Assembly: GCA_900291925.1 (NCBI GenBank)
Contig: UWYS01000002.1
Span: forward strand, 310,001-374,000
Source of the DNA: Thecaphora thlaspeos
Lineage: Eukaryota > Basidiomycota > Ustilaginomycetes > Urocystidales > Glomosporiaceae
Reading direction: 5' to 3'
DNA: 64,000 bases
Shown here: piece after piece, positions 20,591-32,990 of the stretch
How positions within the stretch are numbered: position 1 is the stretch's first letter
How the letters are laid out: every line of letters begins with the position of its first letter
Program-made: the position numbers and the translations under genes
Notes under the pieces: generated by a model
Seen by the model: the letters and a program-made list of their open reading frames with translations, nothing else
Database searches by the model: none
Told to the model about the DNA's origin: nothing

Positions 20591-21393
20591 CAGGCCGGCC
20601 AGGATGGTGTTGCGAGCTGTGCCTGCTATTGAATAGTACGCACCTGGAGCATGAGGCTCTGCAGAAGCTTCTTGTACGACTCTTGATCGTCGGTGAGACC
20701 GGAGAGGCGATCCTTTGCCTGGTCAAAGAGGGTCTGGAGGTGCTGCTCGCGCGTCTGAAGGACCTTCAATCGGGACTTGTTGGTCTGGGTAGATTGAGCG
20801 CTGTTCCGGATCGGCGGCGAAAGTCGTGGTCAGTTGGTCGTGAAACTGGAGGCGAGCATCGGCCTGCGGCTGGACGTCGAGGGTGGGGTTGGTGTACCTA
20901 CATCTTCCGGGCGGTCTCGGCCTGCTTCTTCTTCTTCTCATACTGTGAGTCGATGTTGATGGCCTCCTGGCGAACGATCTTGGCCTGTTTCGGGTGGCGG
21001 CACGATGATGTAAGGTTTGGTGTAAGCATGCTCGAGTCGAGCGCAAGGTGAAAGGCGTCTGGGTGAGCGAGGGATGTCTGCGCCTCTTGTGGCGGCCCAC
21101 ATACCTTTTCGATGGCGAACTCCTCGTCTGCCTTGATCTGAATCTCTCTGGCCTTTTCCATGGCCTCTTGCTTGATGAAGGCCACCTGTGACGGCGAGCA
21201 GAGGGGACATGTGCGGTAGGAAGGCGACGTTCGCGCGCGCGCGCTGAGTACGGGAAGCTCTGCTTTGTCTGATAGGATGGCAGGCAGGGAGGGGAAGGGG
21301 GAGCAGGAGGAGTGGTGGGAAGGGGGATGGGTTGCTCACCATCTTCTTCATCTCTGAGAGGACCTCGTCATCGTTCATGGGCCTGCTCGACAT
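20207..21393 (-). CDS. VMA4: V-type H+-ATPase subunit E
   Basis: Five exons on the minus strand: 21393-21340, 21185-21105, 20984-20902, 20800-20644 and 20506-20207; 675 nt, 224 residues (yeast Vma4 is 233). It starts MSSRPMNDDEVLSEMKKM and continues VAFIKQEAMEKAREIQIKAD with an alpha-helical, charged N-terminal stalk (INIDSQYEKKKKQAETARKI, then AQSTQTNKSRLKVLQTREQH). The C-terminal domain has GGVVLAGHGGKITINNTLEE and RLLEDRMLPEIRLDLFG. Subunit E forms peripheral stalks with subunit G, linking the V1 head to the membrane sector in vacuolar acidification. Introns 1-4 are 94-154 nt; intron 4 carries a GA microsatellite. Confidence 0.94.
20554..20589. repeat. (AG)n microsatellite in VMA4 intron 4
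   Basis: About 17 AG units lie between the fourth and fifth exons of the subunit E gene. Confidence 0.85.
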
Positions 21394-22039
21394 GTCGAAG
21401 GACGGTTGTTGTGGAGCGGAGCGCTGCGCAAGTGGGCGGTGTCGGAGGGTGGCAGGGCAGTTGTGATGACTGGGAACGCTCTGAGGTTAGCTTGTGCGAC
21501 GGCGGATCTGGGCGCGCTAGGGGTGAGGTACCTGGTGGATAAGAGGAGTGTAGTAGAGCGGTATGGACAGGCGGCCACTCAGGGGGGGAGTGGCGGCAGC
21601 CGCGGCGGTGGGGTCAGGCGACCACGCACGCGCCAACAGCGCGCGCGCCCATCAGAGGCGGAGGCCCCGCTCACGCTCACCCGCCACCAGCGGAGCCGAG
21701 CAGAGGCGCGAGGCGCGAGGCGTGGAGAAAGTGGAGTAACTAGCTAGGTGAGTTGGCGGGCAGGCAAGGCGGGCTCTCAGACGGCGCTGGCCTGGCTCGT
21801 CCCCCGGCGCGGCACACGCGGTCGCCCTCGCCCTGCCTTAGTCAGCATCATCAGGCGCAATCGCAAAATCGAAAATTACACCGACGCCGACACAGCCTCC
21901 CCCTTCCCTTCTTGCCACTCCATCATCGTCCCACTCTGTCACCACCTCACACTCTACCCCACCCCATCACTCGAAGTTGGCGGCACTCTCCCGCCTATTC
22001 GCCCGAGTGCCTCGGCACCATCCAGTGACACCATCTACC
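21394..22039. promoter_or_regulatory. Bidirectional promoter region VMA4/RanBP3
   Basis: 646-bp divergent gap. The half next to the Ran-binding gene is CT/CA-rich (21895-22000). A GC-rich block with repeated gcgcgcg and aggcgcg words lies at 21620-21725. No TATA box recognised. Confidence 0.4.
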
Positions 22040-23988
22040 ATGCCATCCCACCCGCTCGGCGCCTCTTCTTCCCCCTCCGCTCCCACATCGCCACAGCCTC
22101 CCTCCAATGACACCACCGGTCCAATCTCCCACACCGACCTCGCAGCGTTCGACCAGCACGACAGCAAACCCTCTGCCGACGACAGAGCCTCCGACAAGGA
22201 TGCAACAGGTAAGCCGCCCGAAACCCGCCATCGCCTCTGTTGCTCGCCATCCTTTGCACGCCCCCGCCTCGCCGCCACTTGACACTTCCACCTTGCAATC
22301 CACGTTGCACAGTCGCAGAGGAACACGCTAGCAGGAAGCGCGAGAGAGAGGCCAGCCTAGAACCCTCGGCGCACCCGTCGCCAAGCGTGAGCCTGACCCC
22401 TTCCGCCACCTTCTGCTCACGCTTGCTGCAATGTCCGGCCACTCACGCCGCTTCGTGCACCTCTACCCTCCCCGGCAAACTTGGCGAAAGCAGGCAGTCG
22501 CAGCAACAGAGTCTCTTCCTTTGAAGAAGAACCGCGTCCAGAACGAGGTCGGCAGCACAGTAGCTTCCTCGTCGAGACCAGAAGACGTCGACGAGGAAGC
22601 CGAAACCGCAGAAGATGCTCACGACGACGCCAGAAAATCAGCCCCAGAGACTGAAAGGGTCGGCCAGATCCGACAGAAGGTCCAGGATCTCACCTGGAAG
22701 GAGGGCAAAGACGTCGACCCCACAGACGAGCCAGCGCCAGCCTCTGACGCCGAAAAGTCCACGCGCGGAACGACAAAGCCGACCCCAACTTCGCCAACCG
22801 AAGCAAAGGCAGAAGGGAAGCGCAACACTGGCGACAACACCGCACCCGTAAGGGCGCAGCCGACGTTCTCCGCTTTCAGCGCAAAGGCCTCGCCCTTCAG
22901 TTCCGTCCCAACCTCATCGGGATCCTCTTCGGCGTCAGGCAAGGCTAATTTCGCCGGTGCCGCATCGCCTTTCAAGGCCTTTGTCAATGCTTCCGCTTCA
23001 CCCTCCTCAGCCGGAGGCATGAAGCCTAGCAGCCTCGGCTCATCTATCGGCGGGCATCAGGAGGCGAGCGGTACCAGCGCACCCCCCAGCTCGACCTCGG
23101 GTACGTCCATACCTACCGGGCCAAAGCTCGGTTTTGGGGCGTTTGCAGGAGCAAGCCCGCTTGTCAACAAGACGCCGATAGGATCAAGCGCGAAGGAGGC
23201 GTCGCCAAACGGGGGACTGGTGGCTGCAACGGCAACCGCCGACGCGGGCAAGAGCTTCAGCGAGCAGCTTCTGAACGGAGCACCCTCGTCGAGTGCCAAA
23301 CCGGAAGATCGTCCGGCGCTAGACGCGGCCAAGCTGGAGGGTAAGTGCTGAAGTTGCAACATGGTCCAGGCGAGGCGGTGTGGCCTGGTCAGCTGATGCA
23401 AGGTCGGTGGTAATTTTCTATCCCCTAAAGTGATCACGGGCGAGGAAGACGAACAGAGCGTTCACAGCATCAGGGCGAAGCTGTACACCATGGCAGAAGA
23501 CCAGAGCTGGAAGGAAAGAGGAACCGGCACGATCCGGGTAAACGTGCCCAAGGCCCGAGATGGCAAGCACACCGCCAGGCTAGGTGAGTTTCCCCAGCTG
23601 CATTTGGCTTTGAGTCAAGTCGGCGATCGCTTGCTCACCTGCCTTGCTCCTCTCCGCCACACACCTCGCGAGCGATGTCGAAACAACCAGTGATGAGAGC
23701 AGACGGCATCTTGCGGCTCATCTTGAATGTCTCGCTGTTCCTAGGGATGAAATGCGAGCTGCAGGAGAAATTTGTCCGGATCGTGGCTTTCGAAGACGGC
23801 AACCTGGTCCACTTTGCGATCAAGGTCAGTTTAGCCCACGCAGATAGAATGAACCGCTTCAGGAGGGAAAAGCCTGCTGACCTTGCGACCTCCGAAGGAA
23901 CCTTCTCCCGCTGCAGATGAGCAACTCAAACAACGCAGTCGCCTTCATGGATGCCGTTCAAAAGCAAATCTCCAAGCTCGCAAGTTGA
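22040..23988 (+). CDS. RanBP3/Yrb2 (Hba1)-type Ran-binding protein
   Basis: Six exons: 22040-22208, 22313-22386, 22494-23340, 23431-23583, 23691-23824 and 23917-23988; 1449 nt, 482 residues. The N-terminal half is disordered and charged, with a bipartite-like basic signal split by an intron (RKRERE, then LPLKKNR) and an acidic EDVDEEAETAEDAHDD. The middle has phenylalanine-containing repeats (FSAFSAKASPF, FKAFVNAS, GFGAFAGASP) that look like degenerate FG nucleoporin motifs. The C-terminal Ran-binding domain reads VITGEEDEQSVHSIRAKLY, WKERGTGTIRVNV and MRADGILRLILNVSLFLGM. The factor assists Crm1-dependent nuclear export (family knowledge). The acceptor of exon 3 could be 3 nt earlier. Confidence 0.88.
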
Positions 23989-24338
23989 CCGTTGCTCGGC
24001 GATGGCGAATATACATAATTATACGCCCAAGCCTGCTGCTGCTAGAGCGGCACAGGGCCGCCCTGGACCGCCTAGTTATGTGTAGTGCGGCTCCTCGAGC
24101 TACCTATTTGTACACCATGTCTTGTACACCATGTCCGACTTTGCAATCGCATCAAAAGAACGCAAGACACACTCCTCTCTCGAGGCGCACCTTTCCGGTC
24201 AAAAGGTCTCGAACGGACCGATTATATTCTCAGGGTCCCGTAACTTTTCTTCTGCTTCTCTACAGGGCTCGCCACGGCGGAGCCGCATATCTGATCACCG
24301 GCGGATCGCATCGAGCCGCGCAAGATCTTAGACCGGCT
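23989..24338. other. Convergent 3' flanks of RanBP3 and GDB1
   Basis: No coding signal. The plus strand has a 13-base direct repeat TGTACACCATGTC at 24110 and 24122. Confidence 0.4.
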
Positions 24339-27300
24339 TTAGGCGTCGTTCATGAGCTGGAGGACGTCGAGCAAGGTCGCCGCGCTCCAGGCCTGAGTGG
24401 CGCACGAGTCTGGGCAGTGCCGGCCGTCGGCCTGGGTCAATTCGGGCAGGCCGGCCCACGGCGACAAACGGACGTGCTTGCGGTGCTCCAGGAGGAGGGC
24501 ATTAACCCTGTGCGTCATGTCTGCCTTCGCGATGCCCGCCTCGGACCCAAACAGAAACACGGCCCGAAGGTAGTATCCTCGCAGCCAGACCCATTCCGGC
24601 CCGTTGCTTTGCGAGGTGAACGGGAACAAAGGGAAGAGTGATAGGGTCAGTGGTTCGCGTCTCGAAGGCTAGTCGCCGCGCCGGGGGCAGATCGCCTGCT
24701 CACTGGTAGTTCCATCCGCACGATGTTGCGGGGTCGTCGTTCTCGGTCTGGTCGTAATTGGGACGGTAGTTGTAGTCGGCAGGGTCGAGGGTCTTCATGC
24801 CGAGGGGACCCACCAGGATCTCGCGAGCCTTGTTGAGTGCGAGGCGTGCGTGCTCCGGGTCAAACAGCTCGGGCGCCACGCACATTGCAATGGGGAAGTT
24901 CGAACGAAACTGGTAGTCCGCCCACTCGCGCCCCGGCGAGGAGCCGAAGACGTCCTTGTAGATGCCCCTACGGTTGACGAGGCTCGAGTCGACCTTGTAC
25001 TCAGCGTCCTCGTCCGAAGACAGTGGCACGAAGTACACCTTTTCAAAAGACTTCTGCAGCAGGTCGGCCCACTCCTTGTAGGTGACCAGCCTCTTCTGCC
25101 CCCCGACGTTGGCCTCGACGCCCTTTACAAGCGTCCACTTGCCCTTCCGCTGCAGGTCGTCGACCCAGGTCAGGGTGCTCTTGAGCAGAGCGGTGATCTC
25201 GATGGCAGCGCCGTCGCGAGGGGATCCCGGTACGCCCTTGTTGCCGGCTCGGGCCGAGGAGCCGTTCTTGTCCTGCCAGGTCCCGCAGTTATGGCGATTG
25301 CCGCCAAAGAGAATGCCCGTGTTCCAATCGACGTCGATGTCGATGTTGAAGCCGTCCGGATGCATGTCGCCGTCAATCGCAGGGCCAGCGTTGTACTCCC
25401 GGAAGTGGATGCCGCTGGCGTGCCTCTGCAGAATTTCCTGGATCAGCTCGGCGACCGAGCTCGAGTACGAGTATACCTTCTCATCGTCCCACGCGATCCA
25501 CTCGTCGTTCTTGGGAAACCGCCTCTTGACGAGCTCGTCGAGAATCTTTTCGCCATCTGGGGCCATCTTCGTGTAGTCCTGCACGTTTTGCGCAAAGAAC
25601 CAAGGTCCATCTCGGCAGTTGTAGCGGGGCGTTCGTCCGGAGTCGAGGAGGTTCGGGATAAGACCGTGCTTGAGCGTCGAGCCAAAGGCGATGATGTGCT
25701 CGCGAGCGGCCCCATACATGCCCGTCGCCAGGTAGAGGCCTCGAAGGGAGATGAACACATCACGGCCCCACAGGCGGGCCCACGAGGCCGCAAAGAAGGG
25801 GAGGCCGGCGGCCATCGATGCTACATCGCGGTCTGGCCACAGGGATGCCGTCTTCACCATTCCATTCATCTGGACTGCGCACAGGCCGAGAGATTTTGTG
25901 AAGTCGTGGCTCTGCTGGACGAACGGCGACATCTGCGAGATGGCGCACGCGCGAGCAGCATTGTAGGCTGTCTTGACGACCAGAGCAAAGTACTTCGGCC
26001 TGAGGAAGCTCGGCACGCTAGAAGCGATGAGGTCGAAGCGCTTCTTCAGCCAAGCCGCGGGAGTGGCTAGCTTCGGGAAAAGGCCGACCTGCCTGTCGAG
26101 ACGGGCGTGGACGTAGTCAAGGGCCCAGGTGCCCTTGCGTAGGTGGGCACAGAGGGGATGGCCGAGGTCGTTGCGCTCCATAACGTCCCTCAGTACCGAC
26201 ATCCACCCTTCCAGCCCGCAGTACACCAGCTTCCAGTGCTCTGGGATTTCATAGACGCCATCGCTGCCGCCTGTGACGTCCTTCTCCTCTCCATCTGCGC
26301 GATGTAGCACGACGTTGAGGTCGGCCAGGTCCAGGGAAGCCATGGCATCGGCGGCGCCACTGGAGCAGATGGTGTCGACATCGGCGTCGAGGCCAGACAT
26401 CGAGGTACTGAAGACCATGATGCTACCGGGGGGGAAGCTGTCCGGAATGCAGATCTCAGTGAAGGAGCCGCCGTCGTCTCCATGGCCCTCTTTGAGCTGA
26501 AGGGCTTCAATGTCCACGAGCCTGGATTCGAATCCCTTTAGCACGTCCTTGTCCTCCTCGACGGTGCGGCTTAGGATCTCTAGCGACTTTCCGAGGACGA
26601 ATTTGGCCTTGGTACGATCCAGGATGACCGGCTTGATGGATCCGCGGTCCTTGCCACGGGCCTGGAACGCCGTGTGAGCCAGGCATAGGAAGCCTTCATG
26701 CGTCTGCGGGTGCACTCTGTGCATCATGATGTAGTCGTTCTCCTGGTGGACATGTCCTTCGGAATAGCCTCGGAGCACCATTTCGGTGTGCAAGTGGTTG
26801 ACCAGGCGCTTGACTGCTCCAATACCGCTGGCCTCGGGGTGGGCGTTGGGTGCGTATTTGCGGCTCTCTTGCACCACATCGAGCGTCTTTGGGTACAGGT
26901 CGTCGAACCCTTTGGTGCTGCCGATAGCGGACCATGAGAAGGCGACCAATGCACCCATGGTGAGAGCGTCTTCCGTCGTTCGCTTCGAGGTAGGAGTCTC
27001 GTTGTCGTGGGTCAGGTCCATGAAGAGTGCGTGGGGGCTCGAGCCCTCGAGATGCTGGACCGTGCAGGGAATCGACGACTTCGAGCCAGGCAGGACGATG
27101 GTATCTTCCTCGTTCAGGCAGGCCTCATCCATCGAGCCGATCGGCTTGTTGACGCCGAACCTGTATAGCAGACGGCTCTCCTCCTTTGGATCGTGCGCGT
27201 TATCCATCTCGCGGATCAGGGAGTTGATGCCGAGTCGGCTGACGAAGTGGACATCCATCTCAGCGCTTCCTGTGAAGAGCTCTGCGCAAACATAGAGGTT

Positions 27301-29434
27301 GGGGTTGGCCCGTCGTGCGATGTCGAGGAAGTGCTCTCCGACGTGGATCGGGGTCGAGTGGCAGTTGTCGATGCGGAAAGCGTCAAAGACTGAACCGAGT
27401 AGCAGCGTGTAGGCTTCCATGTGCTTCCATAGGAAGGGCGAATCTTCCGGCTTCTTGCCGTAGCGGAGCTTGACGCAGTCTCCCCAGATGATGACCTCGC
27501 GTCGCAGGTAGACTCTCGAAGACGGCGACGCAAAGTCTTGGAGCGGGTCCGCTGCCCAGATCCAGCCATTGTTGGCAAGAGCGAGTTCCTTGGGATCCCG
27601 CTTCTTGCAGGCCGGGTTCGACGGATCGAGCCGGGTAAAGTAGGGCTCGAAGAACGGGCTCCTGCGCAGATTAAACCCTTAAGGGTCGCGGTCAGGTTTG
27701 TCCGGACAATCTAGGCAGAACCGAGTCATGACTACTCACGATGCAGTGATGGCACCCAGCTTCGGTCCGTTGGGGTCCACGCGGGTGTACTTGAGCCTGC
27801 CGAGAAGGTTCTCGTTGATGGCCTTGACGTCGTCATCGTACGTCTTGTAAAGGAAACTGTTGACCTCGTCAACCACCTTTAAGAAGAAGTCGAGCGTCTC
27901 GGATTGGGATCGTCCGGTGTAGATCTTCCTGATGATGGAGGCGGCAACGGGGGCATTGAGGCGTGTGACGAATCTCGCGCTGAGAGCCATGTGGTTGTGC
28001 AGAGCGTGCTCGCGTACGATGCGAGCCGCCTCCTGCAGCGAGGCGTCCTGCGGTAGGCTGACGTCGCGGATGGCTACGTCCTCGGCCTCGTTCTTCTCCC
28101 ACGCCGCCTGGAAAGCGGCCTTCTCGGCCTTGACATCGAGCACATAGAACTGCCAGAGGTTGAGCTTGGAAAGGACATGCTCTCTGATGCCGTCGATGAT
28201 GGAAGTTGCTTCCTGATCCGTCTTCGGGTCGGTGGGAAGGCCGAGCTCGCCGAGCCTTGCGCTGTACTCGAGCAGAGCGCGGTCGAGCTCCTCCGCTGGA
28301 GTCAGATGCGGAGAGTTGAGCGGACTGTAGGCTGCATCAGGGTGCTCGTTCAACCATGGGCTGTTGTGAGCCGTGTGGTTCCACACGACGTCGCTCATGC
28401 TCAGAATGCCCCACTTCTCCTTGATCCTGCCCATCTCTGCTTTGATGATCCGCGCTCGCTCCGGTTTGCTGGCTGCCTTGCCGATCTTTGGATCGAAAAG
28501 GTCGTGGGAGAAGTCAGTCTGGTCGGCGATCGAGTACGGACTGTTGCTGGAGCCTCTGACGTTGAGCGGAGGGAAGTGCAGCATGTTGTAGCCCGCCTCT
28601 TTGGCGCACTGGAGATGGGGTTCCCACTCGCTCAAGGAGCCGGCCCACTTTGCGATCAACGTCTGCAGGACGACACCATCTAGAGGAAGGAGCTGGACGT
28701 CTCGAGTGACCTGTCCGCCCCCCTTGTCGGCCGCCACGGGGCGAGAATCAGAGTCGAGGATGGATTTCCGAGTGGGCGCCTGGAGGATCGGGTCGACGTT
28801 AAAGTAGCCGTGCTTGGCCTGTTTTCGCTCTTGGCCGTCGCTGCTCTTCTTGAAGAGATCCAGGCCATCTCCTTCGGCGGTGAACTCGACGTAGAACTCG
28901 AAAACGCCAGCTCGGTCGATAAGGAGGTCGACAAAGTTGGGTCGGGTCAGATCGGCAGGGAAGCTGTAGGAATCAAGGCGAGCGTTACGGGGAGAATTGC
29001 CGTGGTTCGCTTTGGAGCACGTCAGACCACCGGGCACCAGGCTGTCGCCTCGCAAAGGAGCTACCTACCTTCGGTGCACAAAGCTTGTCCTGTCGAACTG
29101 GCTCTTGGACGCCGGGAAGTTGGACCAGAGGATAGCCTCCTTGGACGCGAGACTTCCCGCATCGATCGAGAAGCGAAGGACGTAGGGCTTGAGCGGAGCA
29201 GGTAGACGAATGTACTGCGGTGCGGGAGCAAGGTCGAGGAGCGTGAGCGTTTGACTCTTTGCCGGACCGGGCGCGGGATGGTCGCAAACTCACGGATCGC
29301 TCCTGCGATGGACTGCCGTCCTCCTGCAGAAGTAGCTCAAACAGCTCCAAGGGAGCCTGTGCCGTTATCCGCTTGAGAATCTTGGTGCCGCTGGCGTCGG
29401 CCGAGGCCGCGGCGGTGCGTACAGCTGCGGGCAT
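24339..29434 (-). CDS. GDB1: Glycogen debranching enzyme (4-alpha-glucanotransferase / amylo-1,6-glucosidase)
   Basis: Five minus-strand exons: 29434-29294, 29214-29069, 28963-27740, 27661-24704 and 24606-24339; 4737 nt, 1578 residues (yeast Gdb1 is 1536). The N-terminal domain is followed by the glucanotransferase barrel: MLHFPPLNVRGSSNSPYSIAD, MSDVVWNHTAHNSPWL, NNGWIWAADPLQDFASP, and FDAFRIDNCHSTPI with the catalytic Asp. The C-terminal glucosidase half has WGRDVFISLRGLYLATGMY, HGLIPNLLDSGRTPRYNCRD and GGNRHNCGTWQDKNG. The last splice joins CGWNY to HNGPEWVWLRGYYLRA, the conserved family end, which fixes the final intron. The bifunctional cytosolic enzyme removes branch points in glycogen. 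Intron 2 (105 nt) was placed by its acceptor TCCTACAG because it keeps the conserved LTRPNF run in frame. Confidence 0.95.
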
Positions 29435-30240
29435 GCTGAGCAGCAGCTAGGCGTAGCGGCCGGGGAAAACTGGCTCCGACGATGTTCCGGTTGTGGTGGA
29501 GAGCGTTGGTCGCCAGCGGATTGCGCGGATGGAAGGTGGGGGAAGGTTAGGGAAGTGTTCTAGGAAAAGGGGGAAGGAAGGGGGAGGAGGTTGGGGATCG
29601 CAGTGGCGGTTGAGGTCGTGGTTGAGAGGGAGAAAGGGAAGGTGCTCGTTTCAGAGATGACAGAGGGAACCACAGGGTGCCTATGTATGGGCGCGGGCTG
29701 GAGGCCCCAAGCGCGCGGGGAATGCGGTGCCCCAGGCTGCGATGACTGCGGGAGGGATCGATAAGGCCCTTGTCTGGTCGCCTTTCCCTCGCTCTCCCGG
29801 CCAGATCAACGCATGAAGAGCCAGTGGCAAGAGTCTGATCTGTGTATCACTACTCTCACGACTCAGACTATATACATATAGGTGCTCGTGCCTGTCGGCA
29901 GGATGACATCTATATAGGGCTATGGAGCTGGGCTTGCTCAGCACGCTGCGCGGGTCCGATCGATCGGTGCCTGCCTGCCTGCCTGCCTGCCCGTGTGCTT
30001 GGCCGCGCTCCAGTTGCATCGCTAGACGAATGCAGCGGACCCTGTCCCGAGCCCCTGCCGCCGTGCGTGGCTGCTGGCTTATCCAGTGGTGCGTGGCTCT
30101 GCACCTCGCTGCACCATGCCGTCGTCCTGCACGCAGCGGAGAATTGCCAGCCGCGCTGGCGTGTTTCTCAGGCTGGCAAGTGATGCATTCTCGGAGCCGG
30201 GCCTGTTTGGCCACCTTGTAGACAAATCTTACTTTCCAAG
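29435..30240. promoter_or_regulatory. GDB1 upstream region and left flank of transposon island
   Basis: Next to GDB1 the plus strand is purine-rich (29520-29600). A CCTG tandem of five units lies at 29970-29992. A minus-strand open frame of 177 codons (30214-29681) is Arg/Ala-rich and without resemblance to any family; I do not call it a gene. Confidence 0.4.
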
Positions 30241-31584
30241 GAATGCAGCATCTTGGGTCATATCCCAGTAAGGCTAGTTAATGCAAAGTAAGGGCATCAA
30301 CTGTCAATGACCGCATGCATCAGAGAATTGATGCAAACAAGAGGAGACTGCCACTGCCTTGAGGCTGAGCAAATAGTAGCTTTACTCTGCCATGCTGTGT
30401 GCTCTGGCCACAGGAAGAGCTTGCCATACTGGCCAAAGGCATAAAGAGCTGTACACAGTAGACAGAACCAATGCAGCTAGCTGATTTAGTGTTGCACAAG
30501 GTACCAGCATGATGGAAGCTTGGTCATGACTTGTGTGCAAGTCAAGCAGATCAACAAACTGTATTGCTATGACTGTAGCTGGACACACAATTTGTCGGCA
30601 GGGATGGAGGCAGTGGAGAGGATGGCATCCATGAACATGTAGATGTACCTGGTTGAAATGTGAGAGGCAACTACATCAGTTTGATGATGGTTGGTGGTAT
30701 TTCCAAGGTAGGGAGGAAGCAAGGAACTGCCTATATGTAAAAGGGGGAGCAGTCCAGTGGTTTGAGGGAGTGCCAGCTACCAGCTGGCACATCATGGCTC
30801 TAATGCCTGGAAGGATATCTGCCCCAGCTCCTATAATTTTTGCCCTGTCAACCTCTATGACTCCATGTTCCAACTAATACTAATACTAGAAACATAGTAC
30901 CCCTAGGCTACCAAGACAAATGGCATCAATAGGGCTGCAGGCTATATCCAACAGCATTGCAGTGTGTGCTCTCTGCCATTGAGATGCATTAGGCCTGTAT
31001 TTATACAAGAGCATTGCATGCTGCAAGCACTGCTACAAGAACAGCAGCATGCTATGCCCCGTACAATCTAGGTACCACTTACTTGTCTGCAGGTATGCAG
31101 GGAGTTGTTAAATACCTCAGTAGGTACTAGATGCAATTGACAACCAGACAAGGAGTAGGGTCACTGTGCCTACTAGGACTAATGCTTCTGGTCAGCTCTT
31201 AGTTCCAAGATCTGTGCCAGGTTTCTTGGGTCTTGGACAAGCTCTGTTGGCTAGTTCCGAAACAGCGCTTGTTGGCATGCATAGAGCTTGGCTTCTAAAC
31301 CAAGAGGTTATTTTGACATACAAGAAGGGTATCAAAAACCGCACTTCCTATTTCTGTAGCAGCAGACCCCTCTTTGCTTGTGCACTAGAAAACGGAATCT
31401 CATTATCATCAGTTGGTGATTTATGGCAAAATTGGTGAGGGAAGCTTCTCAAGTGGTCTTTGAGCATTCACCAAAGAAGTATCAATCCCCCCAAGATCAT
31501 TGAATGGAAGAAGCCTAAGCTTGGTCTAGCCAATTGCTTGAATGTGGATGATGATGGTCAAGAGGATAGTTTGCTACAGGCTGA
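30241..31584. repeat. Transposon-derived, lower-GC sequence left of copia element
   Basis: GC content drops sharply near 30240. 30652-30760 matches the reverse complement of the 3' half of the copia LTR (shared words: actacatca, gatggttggtggtat, aagcaaggaactg). The motif around 30768-30815 (ccagctggcacatcatggctctaatgcctggaag) recurs diverged and inverted at about 38063-38108. No intact gene; the rest looks like unclassified decayed repeat. Confidence 0.55.
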
Positions 31585-31770
31585 GTTGGAAAGTGGGGTA
31601 TGGATCAGAGCTGGAAGGTGGAGGCAGCAGATTTAAGAGGCTGCCAGCAAAGCATGTGGGGTGTACCAGCCTTCTCTTCTTGTATATTAGCCAGTTCCTT
31701 GCTTGCTCTATCCCTTCTTGATACCACCAATCATCATCAGCACCAATGTAGTCACACCTCTCATTCCAAC
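31585..31770 (+). repeat. 5' LTR of copia element (186 bp)
   Basis: Begins GTTGGAA and ends TTCCAAC, a perfect 7-bp inverted terminal repeat. My hand alignment to the 3' LTR gives 18 differences in 186 bases, mostly transitions, with no indel. The internal domain follows directly; the first bases (tgattaagagcc) may be the primer-binding site but I cannot name the tRNA. Confidence 0.9.
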
Positions 31771-31857
31771 TGATTAAGAGCCTGAGTTGCTCTTTTGAGC
31801 TAGACCTCTTCACCCAACGCATCACAAGCACCACCTCACTCCTCAGCACAGCCAAAA

Positions 31858-32990
31858 ATGACCGACAGTAATCAGCACCAGAATCTAGCGGCTGTCATCT
31901 CCCAGCTCCAGGCAGAGCTGAGCCAGCTCAAGGCCACCCAGAAAGCCAAGGACAACAAAGAAGCAGCCAGCCCCAGCAGCCTTAGCATCAAGACCATGAC
32001 AAATATCAAGAAGATTGCCAGCACCATAGAGAAGCTGAAGTGTTCCAGCTCTGCCTTCTACACCTGGAGTGAGATGCTCCAGGATGCACTTGACAACATC
32101 CCCAATGACTTTGCTATCCTCACCCAGAAAGATAGTGCTTTCCAGCCTGATGGGGGCAGCTACAATGCAGAGAGGTTGATGCCTTCCTCAGCATCATCAT
32201 CCAATTCATGGCCAACACCAGCAACAATGAGGGCAACATCAAGGACATCATTGAGTGGGTCCCCAGCAAGCAACACCGCCTAGGCAGCGTCCTCTACAGG
32301 ATGCTCAAGGAGACCCTCACAATTTGTGATGCTGCCATGGCCCAACAGATCAAGAAGGAGCTCATGCAGCTCAAGCTCAAGTCAACTGTCAAGGCCCTTG
32401 GCAAGCGGAGCAACAAGCTTGCCATCACAGGTGAGCATGCTGGCATCACCATCACTAAGCAGGACCAGAAGGAGGCGCTCCTCTCTGCCTGTGAGGAGGA
32501 CCCCAAGCTGGCCATCACAGTCTGAACCATCGAGGCTGGCAACAACCCTGCGCACCAGTCCTACCACAGAGCCCTGAGCTTCCTCATGGCCCAGGATCAC
32601 AAGTACACCCAGGAATCCAGTGTATGTCTGGGTCGCAGCAGGGCCACAGCAGGGCCACAGCAGGGCCGCAGCCACCAGCCCCAGTGGCATGAGCAGCAGA
32701 TGCGACCAGTAGCTCAGCAAGAACTTTTTCTGCAGCTTTTGCCGCAACTGCAGCCACTGCACCACGGACTGCAATGACCCCAGGTTTGACATCAACATCT
32801 TCAACAAGGCCAAGGCGAGGCACAAGGAGAGCAAGCACCATCAGCAGGACTGCAAGAAGAGCAGCAAGGGCAAGACCAGTGGCAAGAGCATTAAGACCAT
32901 CAAGAGCAGCAAGGCCAACCAGGCCTCAACCACCACCGAGGACAGCAACTCCAGCTCCGAGGACAGTGACAAGTCCGCAGACTCTGTGAG
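31858..32990 (+). pseudogene. copia gag remnant with zinc knuckle
   Basis: The ATG at 31858 opens a Gln/Ser/Lys-rich capsid-like frame. It shifts frame at about 32160-32210 (before IIEWVPSKQHRLGSVLYRML) and meets TGA at 32523. A CCHC-like knuckle (CSFCRNCSHCTTDC region, near 32735-32775) follows in yet another frame. Not translatable as one protein. Confidence 0.8.

Noticed and set aside
24850..26070. 406-codon open frame antisense to GDB1
   Set aside because: It is a GC-rich shadow of the debranching-enzyme exon; no family resemblance and it depends on the codon bias of the real gene.
28963..29068. A 27-nt mini-intron in GDB1 (29068-29042)
   Set aside because: Possible by frame, but too short for a normal intron; the 105-nt alternative ending TCCTACAG keeps the conserved protein run and was chosen.
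29681..30214. 177-codon minus-strand frame upstream of GDB1
   Set aside because: Composition is that of random GC-rich DNA and it includes the translated CCTG microsatellite; no family resemblance.
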